A stretch of DNA of 64,000 bases from Spinacia oleracea (GCF_020520425.1 NC_079488.1:26662247-26726246); one strand, 5' to 3'. Shown: positions 1-11,619, counted from the first letter of the stretch. Numbers and translations: made by a program. The notes: generated by a model from the letters alone, not told the origin.

Positions 1-164
1 CCTGCTAGACTCTGCACAAAAATCAGATGAACATGTACACTCCTTGACCACTAACTTTGCGCATACGGATGATCAAGAACGAAATCTTGATCGATTAATA
101 TGAAGCTCTGAATTCTCTCAATCGAATTTGCAGGAAAAAAAAGATTTTTTTCTTTTTAGGGTTG
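1..164 (-). other. Left flank, probable copia remnant
   Basis: No gene is visible. This DNA is joined to 10962-11074 if the LTR element between them is removed, because the 5-base target duplication GGTTG (160-164 and 10957-10961) brackets it. The right-hand half carries what looks like a copia primer-binding site and LTR edge, so this stretch is probably leader sequence of the same old minus-strand copia element. That is inference from position; no coding similarity is seen here. Confidence 0.35.
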
Positions 165-1489
165 TGTAGACACCTACTTTTGTCCCCATTCCCGAAAGGG
201 AAGGTTCGATGATGAAAGCGTAAATCTCCACTTGACAACGCATCTCCTATAAGATAACGAATCTCAATTCCCCTTTTCATTTCACCCGAAACTTGCTATT
301 TATGGAAACCTGCTAAAAATAGTAACTGCCGTAAAGGGTAGCTTCTAAAAGTGGCAAGTCATAAAAGATAAAAACCTGTCAGAATTAGGTGTTGCACTCC
401 AACATAAATCCTAAATGAGATAGAAAACTGCGAGAATCCTATTCCTAATATGATTCGAAAAAAAGAGTTACGTAATAATTAAAATCCTAACGAGCCTAGA
501 GTTCGTAACGGGCCCAAACGTAACGGGCCTGGGCGCTGAAAATACCTGGGTACGTGTTTTTTCCTAATTCTTTGTGGATTAGAACTCTGCAATTCTATCT
601 TTCCACGAACTCTTCCCTATAAATACAACCCTAAATTCGACGTGAAACACACAACAATAACACATACACAATTCATATTCTGAGTATTGACTCCAACCCT
701 TAGCCTAAGCCTCACGCTGCGAAATTGTTCACGCGTTCTGTCGCAATCGATCCATAAATCGAACAGAACGTATCCTGTCCCATAATTTGAGATTCGTTAA
801 ATAAAAAGGAGAAATAGCAAAGTCAAAGTGGTTAGTTTTCTGAGAACCGTGACGCACCTCTCAAGGGTGCGTCGTAATGTGTCCCTTTTCGATGATTTAA
901 TTGCTTTCCTCGCCCTTTTTATGAACTGTTAAAATAACTAAATCTGATTGTCCTATCAGGCCTAACAAATATAATATTTTTGGGAAATTGGATTATCATG
1001 CTAGGTCCCTTAATGCTATCTAAATCAGATAATCGCGATCGATCTAGTATTATATGTTGCATATTGCTAAAATCAACTTAGATTAGTTTAATAGTTAACG
1101 CATGTCCCTTCAATTATTTATGCTGAGCTAGTAAGGATATCCTGCCTCTGGAGTTATCGACGAGCGAAGTACTCCTCTCGGTAGTTACAGTCCCCCGAAC
1201 CCTCAATCTCTACCTTGCGGGTGTATGTTGAGAGATCCCCATACCAGGGATCACAAGGGAACCTACGGCCGTCGTGGTCAAACATAATTGCACTCCCTTT
1301 ATGTCACGATAACCGGGTTTTGTCAGTTTTTCTCATTGTTGTTAAAAACTGAATGGCGACTCCTATATTACTAGTCAATTGGGTGTATACTCACAGGAAA
1401 TCCAATTACACTTGATTCAATAAAAGAATCGTCACACCCACGAGGGACGAGGTCACGCATTAGCCTCGTGCTTTTTCGACCCCCTCACA
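165..1489 (+). repeat. 5' LTR of Ogre-like element
   Basis: Direct repeat of 9523-10956, bounded by TG...CA. At 1325 bases it is 109 shorter than the right LTR. It lacks about 150 bases near 520 that in the right copy hold two palindromic GCCCA/TGGGC hairpins. It carries about 44 extra bases near 1300 that the right copy lacks. The rest matches closely, with scattered substitutions. The unequal indels suggest moderate age or recombination after insertion. Confidence 0.9.
617..626 (+). promoter_or_regulatory. TATA box in 5' LTR
   Basis: CTATAAATAC sits at the same place in both LTRs and would set the R-region start roughly 30 bases downstream. The call rests on motif and position only. Confidence 0.6.
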
Positions 1490-1490
1490 G

Positions 1491-1508
1491 TGGCGACTCC
1501 ACTGGGGA
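1491..1508 (+). other. Primer-binding site, tRNA-Arg type
   Basis: TGGCGACTCCACTGGGGA starts one base after the LTR end. It is complementary to the 3' end of a plant tRNA-Arg, the primer reported for Ogre elements. Both the position and the TGG start are typical. Confidence 0.75.
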
Positions 1509-2284
1509 TAGTGAAGGAAATACTCGTGCTTGTAGGTAATCAAAATAGCCGAAGGGTGAAACGATCCTACCCCGCGTTTATTTCCCCATCAAGTTGGGAC
1601 GACCTGAAAATCAGCATATTAATGTGAACGGGCAGAACCGCATAACGAATCTCGGCTCCCTCGGGAGTTGGGACTAAGGATACCTTTTTTCGCCAATAGG
1701 AGGGTGCATACGCCGCGCATATTGCCCACTCAGTACTTGTGCAGGTAGTACACCTATCCCGAACCCAATCGCTCGCTCATTAGGTCCCTCTCGCCTGCAT
1801 GCCCCCTTGGCTTGCACTTGCGGGTTAGCCTCTTGGGCGAAATTCGTCTGTTGAAGACACTACCTCGACCGGGGCATGTGTTGGATCTACGATAGAAGCG
1901 GTACCAAGCCAGGCGCAAATACTACCCATAGAAGCCTATCATAAACTACGTGACATATTTAATTTTCAAATCCATGTTTGTAATGTAGTTATGTGTAGCG
2001 AACTATGTGACTATGTTATGATTATGCGTACGAATAATGCTAGACAAATAATGCTAGAAAACCAACGACCTTAAAAATTGCCCAAACATTCATGAACCAA
2101 TTGGCCAAAGAGTTATACCAAAATACGTGTTCCACAAACCCGAACGATCGCCACAAAAATAAGCGACGCTTGGGATGGCCTGTAACGAATCCCACAAACG
2201 ATGCACAACGCGTAAAGGACGTTATAAGGCAAGCACGCAAAATTAAAGTCGCAAAAACAAAAATATACGCAAACAGAAAACGAG

Positions 2285-2365
2285 AACCAGCCAGGGACGC
2301 ATTTTCAACGCCCCTGGCTGGGCGCCAAAATTTCTCACGCCCACTGCTGGGCGCTGAAGTTGTTG
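2285..2365 (+). repeat. Palindromic GCCC/GGGC cassette, copy 1
   Basis: Two adjoining imperfect inverted repeats, each of the form TTTTCAACGCCC...GGGCGCCAAAA. Related double palindromes occur at about 4480-4580, 6575-6680, 7735-7805 and 9965-10052, always inside this LTR element. No coding content is seen. Confidence 0.6.
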
Positions 2366-3965
2366 CCTGGCCTTTTGGTCAGACACAGCAGCCTCGGTGC
2401 CCGCGAATGAAAAAATATACGTAGCAAAAAAAAAACTTTTCGTGAAAATTGCTGCAAGGGCGTATGAAAAGGCACTCGATTCTAAAAAGCGACTAAAAAA
2501 TTAAAAATAAATAACTCTTTGTGTCGTTGTTAGGCCTCCTACGACGACAATGCTCGGCACCAAAACCGAGCATGCTAATTAAATGACCTTGAATGTCACA
2601 TGGGCGAAGTATTCAAAAAAATAATGTTCGAATAAAGTCTTCAAGAAAAAATAAATGTTCAAATAAAAAATAAATAAATCCGAGTCTAGACTAGGCTATG
2701 CCAAAGTACAATCCAAATCCTAAGTCTTAGTTGTCTTATCCATAGAATCGGTCCTAATGCTTGGTGTCGTTCTGCAAGTTAAAAGGTTAAACCATATTGA
2801 GTCTCCCTTCCTGACATTTAAATCAATAGGCACCCATATGTAATTGTCATCCCTTGCTAAGAGTCTACGGCCTCAATACTCTCTCTCACCAATAAAAGAA
2901 CATATTATAGTATTTGCAAAATGGAAACAGTCACATTCTGAAAATCATTCCTCCATAGTCGCACAACCCCCAAAGTGAACCTAAGGTGTCAATACCATTG
3001 GCAAGAAAAAAAATTAATGGCCTCAAGGCTTATGATCACATTGGGTCACGACTATCATAGTCCTCTCGAGTCACTCGCTCCTTGAAATACTACTAAGTAC
3101 GGACTAAAAGATTTTCCATGAATGCAACATGACCAACCATGAAAATACCCAAATCGGCATACCATAAGGCTACCATTGGGGTAAAGCAATACACACTAAG
3201 AGGGAAGCCTCACTAATGATTCTAGTCTTGCAAAAATAAAAAATTCGATCTCCCCAACTAACTACCTTGCCAACATTAAGCAAAATGGCGCATGACAAAT
3301 GAACACCCGAGGGTTAAAATCTAAAGTGTCAACCAACGAAAGTTATGGTCCAATTAGCCTAAGTCTGAGAGTTTCTTGGTCAAGTATTATAGGCTTACGC
3401 CACGTCATTATTTTGAGTCTAGGCCACCTCCTTATATTCATACACGGGTTATAATCAGAAAGATTAATGAAAGTTCGAGTCTAAATCACAACTTCCAATT
3501 AAATCCCAGAAACTGGAGTCTGAAAAGAAACAAAAAAAATTATTTTCGATGTAATTCTTTCGTTAAATTTCAATAAGGTAAAAATAACATTTTGAATCTA
3601 CGCTATTTGCACATTTAAAAAAAAAGAAAACAACTAAATACGCTTGCAAAGTAAGACAATTTAAAGTTAAAGGTCCACTATAGGCCTACCAAACGTGGCT
3701 CACTCAGTCTCGCCTCGTGACTCAAAGACCACAACCATCTACCTTTTAGCCCAAACAAAAAAATTGATTGAAGGATTTATGTTGGGGAGAAATCCCAAGC
3801 AAAAAGGAAAAAAGAGAAAGAGAAAAGGGAGAGCGAAAAGAGCCATGAAATACTTAGCCCGTACCTCCCAAAGTGCGAAATCTACCCAAGTAAACGAAGG
3901 AAAAGAATCGAGTCAACCAATCCAAATCATAAAATTCTACGATGTCTACCCTTTCCAATCCTTAT

Positions 3966-4301
3966 GTTCTTAGACGCCTTCGCTCTGGGGCCCCTGTTCA
4001 GCTCATTTAACCCATCCATGTTCTCGTTGCCATAACCCAAGAAACCATTACCTCGACTCTTGTTCTTGAACTTGTTGTCAATCGCAAACCACGCACGGCC
4101 ATTGACACGTGCGTCATACCCATTATTTCCAAAACCTGCTCTTACATCACCATTAGCGTAATGACCATATAACTTGTTTAAACACATCATGTTGATGTAC
4201 CCTTGAGCCGTCCCCATACTACTCATTGGCCTTGATTGATGCAAACTCGTGACACTAGCTTGAGGCTGCAAATTGTGAGTCCTAGCGGATATAATCCTCA
4301 T
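3966..4301 (-). pseudogene. Captured fragment of YTH-domain (ECT-type) gene
   Basis: A 124-residue open frame (stop at 3927) lies antisense to the retrotransposon. Residues about 16-112 look like the low-complexity region just before the YTH domain of plant ECT proteins, the cytoplasmic m6A-mRNA readers. Visible blocks are GTAQGY, NKLYGHY, AGFGNNGYDARVNGRAW and the run GNGFLGYGNENMDGLNELNR followed by GPRAK. The YTH domain itself is absent, and the similarity stops near 3966. So this is a piece of a host gene, probably one exon, carried by the element rather than a functional gene. The assignment is from memory of the family pattern. The frame has stayed open, which hints at fairly recent capture. 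Confidence 0.75.
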
Positions 4302-4479
4302 GCTTGACCAATTATCCTATCTCATTCAACCCATCTTTCAAACCGTCTTGAGTCACGAGTAAAAAGGGAAGACAAATGAAAAGTACAAAAAAAATAATAA
4401 ATAATAAAAAAGCAAACTTTGCAAAGCGCCTTTAAAAGTTAGTCTAAAAAGAAAAGGAAACATTTAGCGCACCAAAAAA

Positions 4480-4585
4480 AGATCCGCCCAGAAATAATTT
4501 TCAGCGCCCACAGCTGGGCGCCGAAATCTTTAGCGCCCCAGCCTGGGCGCTGAATCTCTCTGCTTGCCAAATTTTGTCCAGAAGT
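4480..4585 (+). repeat. Palindromic GCCC/GGGC cassette, copy 2
   Basis: Double palindrome: TTTTCAGCGCCCACAGCTGG followed by GCGCCG, then a second arm pair around GCGCCCCAGCCTGGGCGC. The flanks (a GCCCAGAAAT-type lead and a TGCTTGCCAAATTTTGTCCA-type tail) match copy 3 at about 6575-6680. Confidence 0.65.
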
Positions 4586-6574
4586 GCTCGTCATTTTATC
4601 CGCACATGCACGGAAAAATAACGAACACTTGGAGGGGTACAACACGTATTCAGGTATACGTACCAAAAAACACATGAAAAGAAAATACATGTACTTAAAA
4701 AAAATAAAACAAAATTTTTGGCTTACGGCAAAGCGGCAGAATAAAATAATAATGAACTTCACTTATTCTACCGTTTCAAATAATATGTTTCCACCTCAGA
4801 ACGTATTTGTTTAAAATTGGCATTCTAAAAAACCATTTTCTAGGCTAAGAACTACGCAAGACCTGATTCCAAATTAAATCTATTTAAGGCGGATACGTAG
4901 GCGATGATTCGGTCCAACCAGTTTGCAAAAATGTTAGAGCCTATAGAATAACAAGAATAAGAAATAGAGTCCCTTATTGAAATTACTTGCAATCCAAGTC
5001 GAAAGAAAAATTTAAGTCAAAGAAAGAATCCAAGTCGTCAAAATGCCAAAATGAGCACACATCGAAAAATAATAAAGGGAACGTACCCTTGCCAGAAGGA
5101 GCACTCACACTCCTAGGCACTTAGCCAAGACTCAAAAGACCGCTTTGCCTCAATTGAATGGGGGCTAGCGCAAGCGTCCATGACCTCTAAAGTACTCGAC
5201 TTGACCCTCCCTAAAGCGAACTAACTCACTTAAAGACTTTCTTTCACCACTAGACATAGTCGTTCGCTTAAAGACGTTCTTTTACCACTAGACACAGTCA
5301 TGATCACCAACAAGTAGTAAAGGCAGTAAGCTTGCAAAAAAAGAGAATTGTTCTACGGCATTGCCCCATCGTTCCTTCGAACTCAGGGCACCCGTTCATG
5401 GTAATTCAAATGCTTGCGAATCCCCTTTGAAAAAAAAAAACAGACATTGTCAATAGGACTTGGCACTTAACCAAGGCTCACCGTACTCAGACATATGACA
5501 CAGGCATCTAAAATCGAAATCTGAAAGCATCATTTAATGGGAAGACATAATAGCAATTGGGGGCTAAAAAAATTGAAATGGAAGAGCTAGGGAAAGAACT
5601 AAGTATACCTTGACCTTTTGTACAGACATACGCCAAGAAAATCTAAGTCAATTTGAAAACGGTTTATATTCCCGCAATTCTGGAAAAGATGGCCCTAAAA
5701 ACCTAAAAACATATGCCAAACGGGCACAAATAATATCTTGACACCTGCACCCTGGCTTCCAGCAAATCCTTAGACAGCATTCCAAAAATCGTAACAGTAT
5801 TTTGATTCACTCATATAATCCTGTACGAACCTTTCTATAAGTCAACTTACCTAGGACACATGGGGTTGTACACAGTAGGACTCGGATTTTAAATAATTTT
5901 CAAATGGTTTTCAAAGACTTCTTCGAACATAATAAAGTGTCGTTGGTTTAAGCTAAGTATGCGTTTATCTCAATGTTGCAAGTGAGTCAAAAAGATTTCT
6001 AAATATGATTTTGGGTAAAGAAAGGCACCTAGCTTTCGGTCAGGGCACACTTCAACATGTGACTACCTTGACCATGGCAATGTCGCACAATACGACATTT
6101 ACAAGAGAAGTAGCAGATCACTACTCGAACGTACCTCGCACTAAACGGGTCTCGTTCAAACTATTCATGATCCATGTCACCATGAATGCACAAAAACGTA
6201 TGCAAGGCATTATAGCACCAAGCCAATCCCGTAGCTACAGTTGGAGGCTTGAGAAAAACACTCTAAAAATGCGCGAAATGACGATTTCATTGCAAATTCT
6301 CGACGTTAATGCTATACATATGTCATAGGGGCTCAATCCTAAGCTTTAATCGTGTAAAACGAACCTTAGAATGGCTACAACCCCTCCCAAATTCTAAGCA
6401 CTACTTAGAGTATATAAAGTCGCCCCACTAACAAGGGTAACTGAAAATCGAGAGTCACCAAAACTCCGATCAAACCACTGCACATAACGCTCGCCCTATA
6501 AAGCGCCCGTTACACAGTCTACATCGTTCCAAAGCAAAAGCGAAAGAAAAAAAATCAAATAAAAAAAAACTGTC

Positions 6575-6682
6575 AAAATTCTGCCCAGAAATCATTTTCA
6601 ACGCCCAAAGCTGGGCGCCAATATCTTTAACGCCCCAGCCTGGGCGCTGAATCTTTCTGCTGGCCAAGTTTTGCCCAGATAT
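6575..6682 (+). repeat. Palindromic GCCC/GGGC cassette, copy 3
   Basis: Closest relative of copy 2 across about 100 bases, including the tail TGGCCAAGTTTTGCCCAGA. The two hairpins are preserved although loop bases differ, which suggests the palindromes were duplicated as a block. Confidence 0.65.
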
Positions 6683-7734
6683 AAAAATAAGAAAGAAACA
6701 CCTATTACTCCTCGCATCGAACGAAGTAATAAGCCGTACAAACCCACGCAGAAGGTGCTACACTTGTTCGAACACCTGAACGAGGCGTGATGAAGTACTC
6801 CAATGCAAAAAATAATAATGTTATATCCCAACACCTGGAGGAATGTTTTAAGACACGCCGTTAGGCCACACAAGCCTACGTCGCACCATAAAGTTTAACC
6901 ATCCCACAGTACAAGTCTAAAAAAAGAGAGTAAGGCATACTGCACTAATGCGGGCACGACCAAAGAGTATGTGTAAAAGAGGCAAAGACTACTTATCGCC
7001 CAAATTCAAAATGCAAGCCACACGACTTCTACGTTAAGGATTAAAGGTAGCAAAACATTACCTACCACGGAAGGGATAGCTCGCACCTACACGAGCGGAA
7101 CCCCAAGGCATCTTTCTCAAAAGAACCTACGAAAATCGTACGCCAAAAGGAAGCATCCCAATGTGCATACTTGGGGGCTCCAAGCTACGAAACAACCATA
7201 GAAAAATAAAAAAATCTCGAAGAAAATGTTTGGACAAACGAAAGGGCACGATGTTTGAGCCCACTTCATGAATGGGCCTGACCCCTATCAAGCTTCTAAA
7301 GCAAACTATTCAAAATCAGTCATTGTTAAAAAAAAATTATTCAAGCAAACTGATTAATGGACCGTACACCACGGCCATTCTATGAACGCTCGTTCGCACA
7401 TGCATATCATCATTCTAAATATCGAACATTCACGAACGCATTCAAAAGAAAAAAATATATACAAGAGCGATCAAAGCCTTACGCCTCAAGGTATGTTCCT
7501 CGGGCCATATAGACTCGCCCAACTATCGAGATAACTGTACGCCTTAAGAGCAACAGTTCCTTAAAATAATCGCCCCAAAGCGACAGGCACCGTAGTCCAC
7601 CAATCGGCTACGGCTTCTCGAGAAAATCATCACGTTCTAAAAACAAAGAAAAAACAAAAGAAAAGAGAATACATAAAACTTCCAAGTGAAATAAACGAAC
7701 GAACAAGAGGCCAACTGTGTCATCAAAAGACCAG

Positions 7735-7808
7735 CCCAAACAACACTTTCAACGCCCCACCTGGGCGTGAATTATTTCAACACCCAGGCCTGGGCGCCGA
7801 AAATGAAT
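7735..7808 (+). repeat. Palindromic GCCC/GGGC cassette, copy 4
   Basis: Two shorter hairpins (CGCCCCACCTGGGCG and CACCCAGGCCTGGGCG) in the same tandem arrangement. It is the most diverged of the internal copies. Confidence 0.55.
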
Positions 7809-8461
7809 CCAGGCTCAAAAAAGGCCCTAACTTCTATTGGGCCCTGCCGCATCCATTTGACTCGAAAATTGCCAATTTCCTTACTGAAAGTTGCACCTCA
7901 CGACTTTGTCAAGAGTAGCACACCACTACGAAGATAGCTCGCACTTACGAGCACGATCCCAAACACAATCAAGGACATTACAAAATGCGTATCCCCAAAG
8001 AACCTCTTTGACAAGAACTGACCGCCAAGCACGAGTACTTGGTGGCTCGAAAGGAAAAAATATATCTCAAAAAAAGGGGTATGCAAAGTTAAAACAATAT
8101 TCCCAGACTACGCTGTACAAAGTCCCGTGTTTGGATAATCTCAAAAGAAAAAGAACTGGTTTACGACCTCAAGACAAAGGTCGCCGTTGATACTTATACA
8201 TGGTCCCCAATCAAGGACCCATGTAGTGGCAAAATTGAGCCATAAAGACTAGTTCAAAACCATGAAAGAAGATGACCACAAGACAATGGTCCGTTTAAAC
8301 ACGTTGTCAACCCACATTCAGGTTGTAACTAAATCCGAGCATCCCTCGAAAGAATTCGCTCTTGCAAGAATGAATAAAAGAAATTCTCAAAAGAAATCAC
8401 GACTTGCCCACCTCAATCGGGCAAGATTGCGCCACGAACCGCGCGAGTTCCAAATAGAAAA

Positions 8462-9010
8462 ACGAATTCAGGGATGTCCACCCTTAGCGGACAGGGCTCG
8501 CCCACCTTCAGCGGGCGGGGTCTGCGTCACTAGCCGCGCGGATCCTCAGTTTTCGAAAAATAGAATCTTCAAAAGCAAAATGAAACAGGCTCGCCATCTT
8601 TAGCCGGCGGGGTCTACGTCACAAACCACGTAGGTCCTTATTTTCAAAAAAAAGCAAAAGAAATTTCAAAAACAAGATTCGTCCACTTTTTCGGACGGGG
8701 CATCCACCCTTAGCGGACAGGCTCGCCGTCTTTAGCCGGCGGGGTCTACGTCACAAGCCGCGTAGGTCCTTATCTTCAAATTTCAAAAAACAAGATTCGT
8801 CCACTTTTTCGGACGGGGCGTGCACCCTTAGCGGACAGGCTCGCCATCTTTAGCCGGCGGGGTCTACGTCACAAGTCGCGTAGGTCCTTATTTTCAAATT
8901 TCAAAAACAAGATTCGTCCACTTTTTCGGACGGGGCGTCCACCCTTAGCGGACAGGCTCGCCATCTTTAGCCGGCGGGGTCTACGTCACAAGTCGCGTAG
9001 GTCCTTAGTC
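8462..9010 (+). repeat. 117-118 bp tandem array built of hairpins
   Basis: About four and a half units. Clear starts of GATTCGTCCACTTTTTCGG are at 8676, 8794 and 8911 (periods 118 and 117), and a more diverged leading part begins near 8462. Each unit strings together four short stem-loops: CGTCC/GGACG, GTCC/GGAC, GCC/GGC and CTACG/CGTAG. The array is close to the 3' LTR, where Ogre/Tat elements are known to carry variable tandem repeats that can seed satellites. No protein frame is preserved across units. Confidence 0.8.
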
Positions 9011-9507
9011 GCTGCAGCGATAACTTTTTCTGGTTTTCCCTTTTCCAAAAATTAAAAGGATTGGTTTTCCGTTTTTCCAAAAAAAGAGCGATGTGCTGGA
9101 TTTTCCTTCGTTTTACGTCCCATAAAAACAAGGGGGTTTTCTCGTTTAACTAGCCCTGAAAATGAGAATTTTAAAAAACATTTTTACCACGTGGTTGGGC
9201 TTGGCCAGGCCCAATTACACTTTATAGCTTTGATTTCGAAAACATCTGTAGCTACTCCCAATGACAAAGTGAGGGAGTTTCTACGCCTCTTTAGATACTT
9301 CGAATGACAAAGTGAGGGAGTATTCTATACTATCCGTTGATAAATCCCAATGACACGTGAGGGATATGTCGACACTTCAGTTGATGACCCTTAAGTCAAA
9401 TGTTATCACTCGGGGGCTCGTGAGACCCTCGCAAAAGCAGGTCACCATGACTTGTGCGACGCACTCCGTCTAGTACTTTGACCATCGTCTTATTCCAAGA
9501 CTCAGTC

Positions 9508-9522
9508 AAAGTGGGGGCTAAC
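9508..9522 (+). other. Polypurine tract
   Basis: AAAGTGGGGGCTA lies directly before the right LTR, the expected plus-strand priming site. It supports plus orientation of the element. Confidence 0.65.
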
Positions 9523-10956
9523 TGTAGACACCTACTTTTGTCCCCATTCCCGAAAGGGAAGGTTCGATGATGAAAGCGTAAATCTCCACTTGACAACGCA
9601 TCTCCTATAAGATAACGAATCTCAATTCCCCTTTTCATTTCACCCGAAACCTGCTATTTATGGAAACCTGCTAAAAATAGTAACTGCCGTAAAGGGTAGC
9701 TTCTAAAAGTGGCAAGTCATAAAAGATAGAAACCTGTCAGAATTAGGTGTTGCACTCCAACATAAATCCTAAATGAGATAGAAAACTACGAGAATCCTAT
9801 TCCTAATATGATTCGGAAATAAGAGTTACGTATTAATTAAAATCCTAACGAGCCTAGAGTTCGTAACGGGCCCAGACGCATTCCGTCATAAAATTGATAC
9901 GCAATGAAAGACTCTATTAAATCTCAAACACTCCGGATTCTAGGAATCCGAATCTGACAAAGAAACGGCCCAAACAGCAATTTCAACGCCCAACCCTGGG
10001 CGCTGAAATTGCCTGGATCCTATTTTCAACGCCCAGAGCTGGGCGCTGAAAATACCTGGGTACATATTTTTTCCTAATTCTTTGTGGATTAGAACTCTGC
10101 AATTCTATCTTTCCACGAACTCTTCCCTATAAATACAGCCCTAAATTCGACGTGAAACACACAACAATAACACATACACAATTCATATTCTGAGTATTGA
10201 CTCCAACCCTTAGCCTAAGCCTCACGCTGCGAAATTGTCCACGCGTCCTGTCGCAATCGATCCATAAATCGAACAGAACGTATCCTGTCCCATAATTTGA
10301 GATTCGTTAAATAAAAAGGAGAAATAGCAAAGTCAAAGTGGTTAGTTTTCTGAGAACCGTGACGCACCTCTCAAGGGTGCGTCGTAATGTGTCCCTTTTC
10401 GATGATTTAATTGCTTTCCTCGCCCTTTTTATGAACTGTTAAACTAACTAAATCTGATTGTCCTATCACGCCTAACAAATATAATATTTTTGGGAAATTG
10501 GATTATCATGCTAGGTCCCTTAATGCTATCTAAATCAGATAATCGCGATCGATCTAGTATTATATGTTGCATATTGCTAAAATCAACTCAGATTAGTTTA
10601 ATAGTTAACGCATGTCCCTTCAATTATTTATGCTGAGCTAGTAAGGATATCCTGCCTCTGGAGTTATCGACGAGCGAAGTACTCCTCTCGGTAGTTACAG
10701 TCCCCCGAACCCTCAATCTCTACCTTGCGGGTGTATGTTGAGAGATCCCCACACCAGGGATCACAAGGGAACCTACGGCCGTCGTGGTCAAACATAATTG
10801 CACTCCCTTTAAAAACTGAATGGCGACTCCTATATTACTAGTCAATTGGGTGTATACTCACAGGAAATCCAATTACACTTGATTGAATAAAAGAATCGTC
10901 ACACCCACGAGGGACGAGGTCACGCATTAGCCTCGTGCTTTTTCGACCCCCTCACA
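9523..10956 (+). repeat. 3' LTR of Ogre-like element
   Basis: 1434-base direct partner of 165-1489. It keeps the intact palindrome cassette at about 9965-10052 that the 5' LTR has lost. A TATA box (CTATAAATAC) is at 10127-10136. It ends CTCACA and is followed by the target duplication GGTTG. Confidence 0.9.
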
Positions 10957-10961
10957 GGTTG

Positions 10962-11074
10962 TGTTTAGACAAAGAATCGAAAAATAAATCTCTACTCTTA
11001 GAGAGCCTGTGATACCATGTTAAAACTCATAGTAGATTAGGAGAAAACGGCTTAGCCTTTTGTATATATTATTA
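10962..11074 (-). mobile_element. Edge of old copia LTR with primer-binding site
   Basis: The plus strand reads CCTGTGATACCATGTTAAAA. On the minus strand that is an LTR end (..TTTTAACA) followed by TGGTATCACAGG, a diverged initiator-Met tRNA primer-binding site. The LTR would run rightward from about 11022 and is cut by the Helitron-like element at 11075. No pol is attached here. Confidence 0.45.
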
Positions 11075-11619
11075 CTAGATTTTAGCCCGTGCGATGCACG
11101 AATTATATTATTTTGTATTTCATATTATTTAAAAAATCTACAATATAAGTAGTTAATGTTTACTTATGTGACATCATGTAAATAAACTTAAATTTATTCT
11201 AAGAAATAGTAGTTGATTATCTTTTTATATATCTTTAAGAAAAATATTTGTTAATATATATTTTATATTTATCTTTTTGTAAATTATATTTTATAAATAT
11301 AAAATTTGTTTGCTAAAACTTTTAAACGTATTTGTTAATATTTGCCAAAATTTGTAAACGTATTTGTTACTATATATATGATATATTTATCTTTTTTGTA
11401 AATATATATTTTATAAATATAAAATTTGTTTGCATTTAAATATATCCACATGGCATCTAATTAATTATCTATGTGGCACTTCATTTTTTTAATTCAAAAT
11501 TAAAAATCTTATTTTTCATTGGTCGAAATCATTAGTATTCCTACATGGTGCTCTAATATTTCAGCAAATATGCCTCCTTTATATTTATATATTATATATA
11601 CGTTATATATATATATAGA
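11075..11619 (-). mobile_element. Short non-autonomous Helitron-like element
   Basis: On the minus strand it begins TC (11619-11618) after an A and ends CTAG (at 11075) before a T, the Helitron insertion signature. A GC-rich hairpin CGTGCATCGCACG lies about 11 bases before the CTAG. The 545-base body is AT-rich and non-coding. Its start (AAGGAGGCATATTTGC after a TA run) and middle (GTGCCACATAGATAATTAAT) match the elements at 59577-60215 and 60216-60887, so this is a repeat family within the window. Confidence 0.75.

Larger units (their letters stand above)
165..10956 (+). mobile_element. Non-autonomous Ogre/Tat-like LTR retrotransposon
   Basis: A complete element: direct LTRs at 165-1489 and 9523-10956 start TGTAGACACC and end CCCCTCACA. 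They are flanked by GGTTG on both sides (160-164, 10957-10961). A primer-binding site follows the left LTR and a purine tract precedes the right one. The 8.0 kb interior has no recognisable gag, protease, reverse transcriptase or integrase in any frame, so it must move in trans if at all. The PBS type (tRNA-Arg) and the 3' tandem array are both known traits of Ogre/Tat Ty3-gypsy elements. The lineage is inferred from those traits, since there is no pol to classify. Orientation is plus, from the PBS and PPT positions. Confidence 0.88.

Noticed and set aside
95-280. Small minus-strand frame with a twin at 9396-9638
   Set aside because: Lies in the LTR start of the Ogre-like element in both copies, with no domain and no start context.
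2092-2424. 110-residue frame in the Ogre-like interior, considered as a gag remnant
   Set aside because: No zinc knuckle or gag motif, and it runs through a palindromic cassette; better explained as chance.
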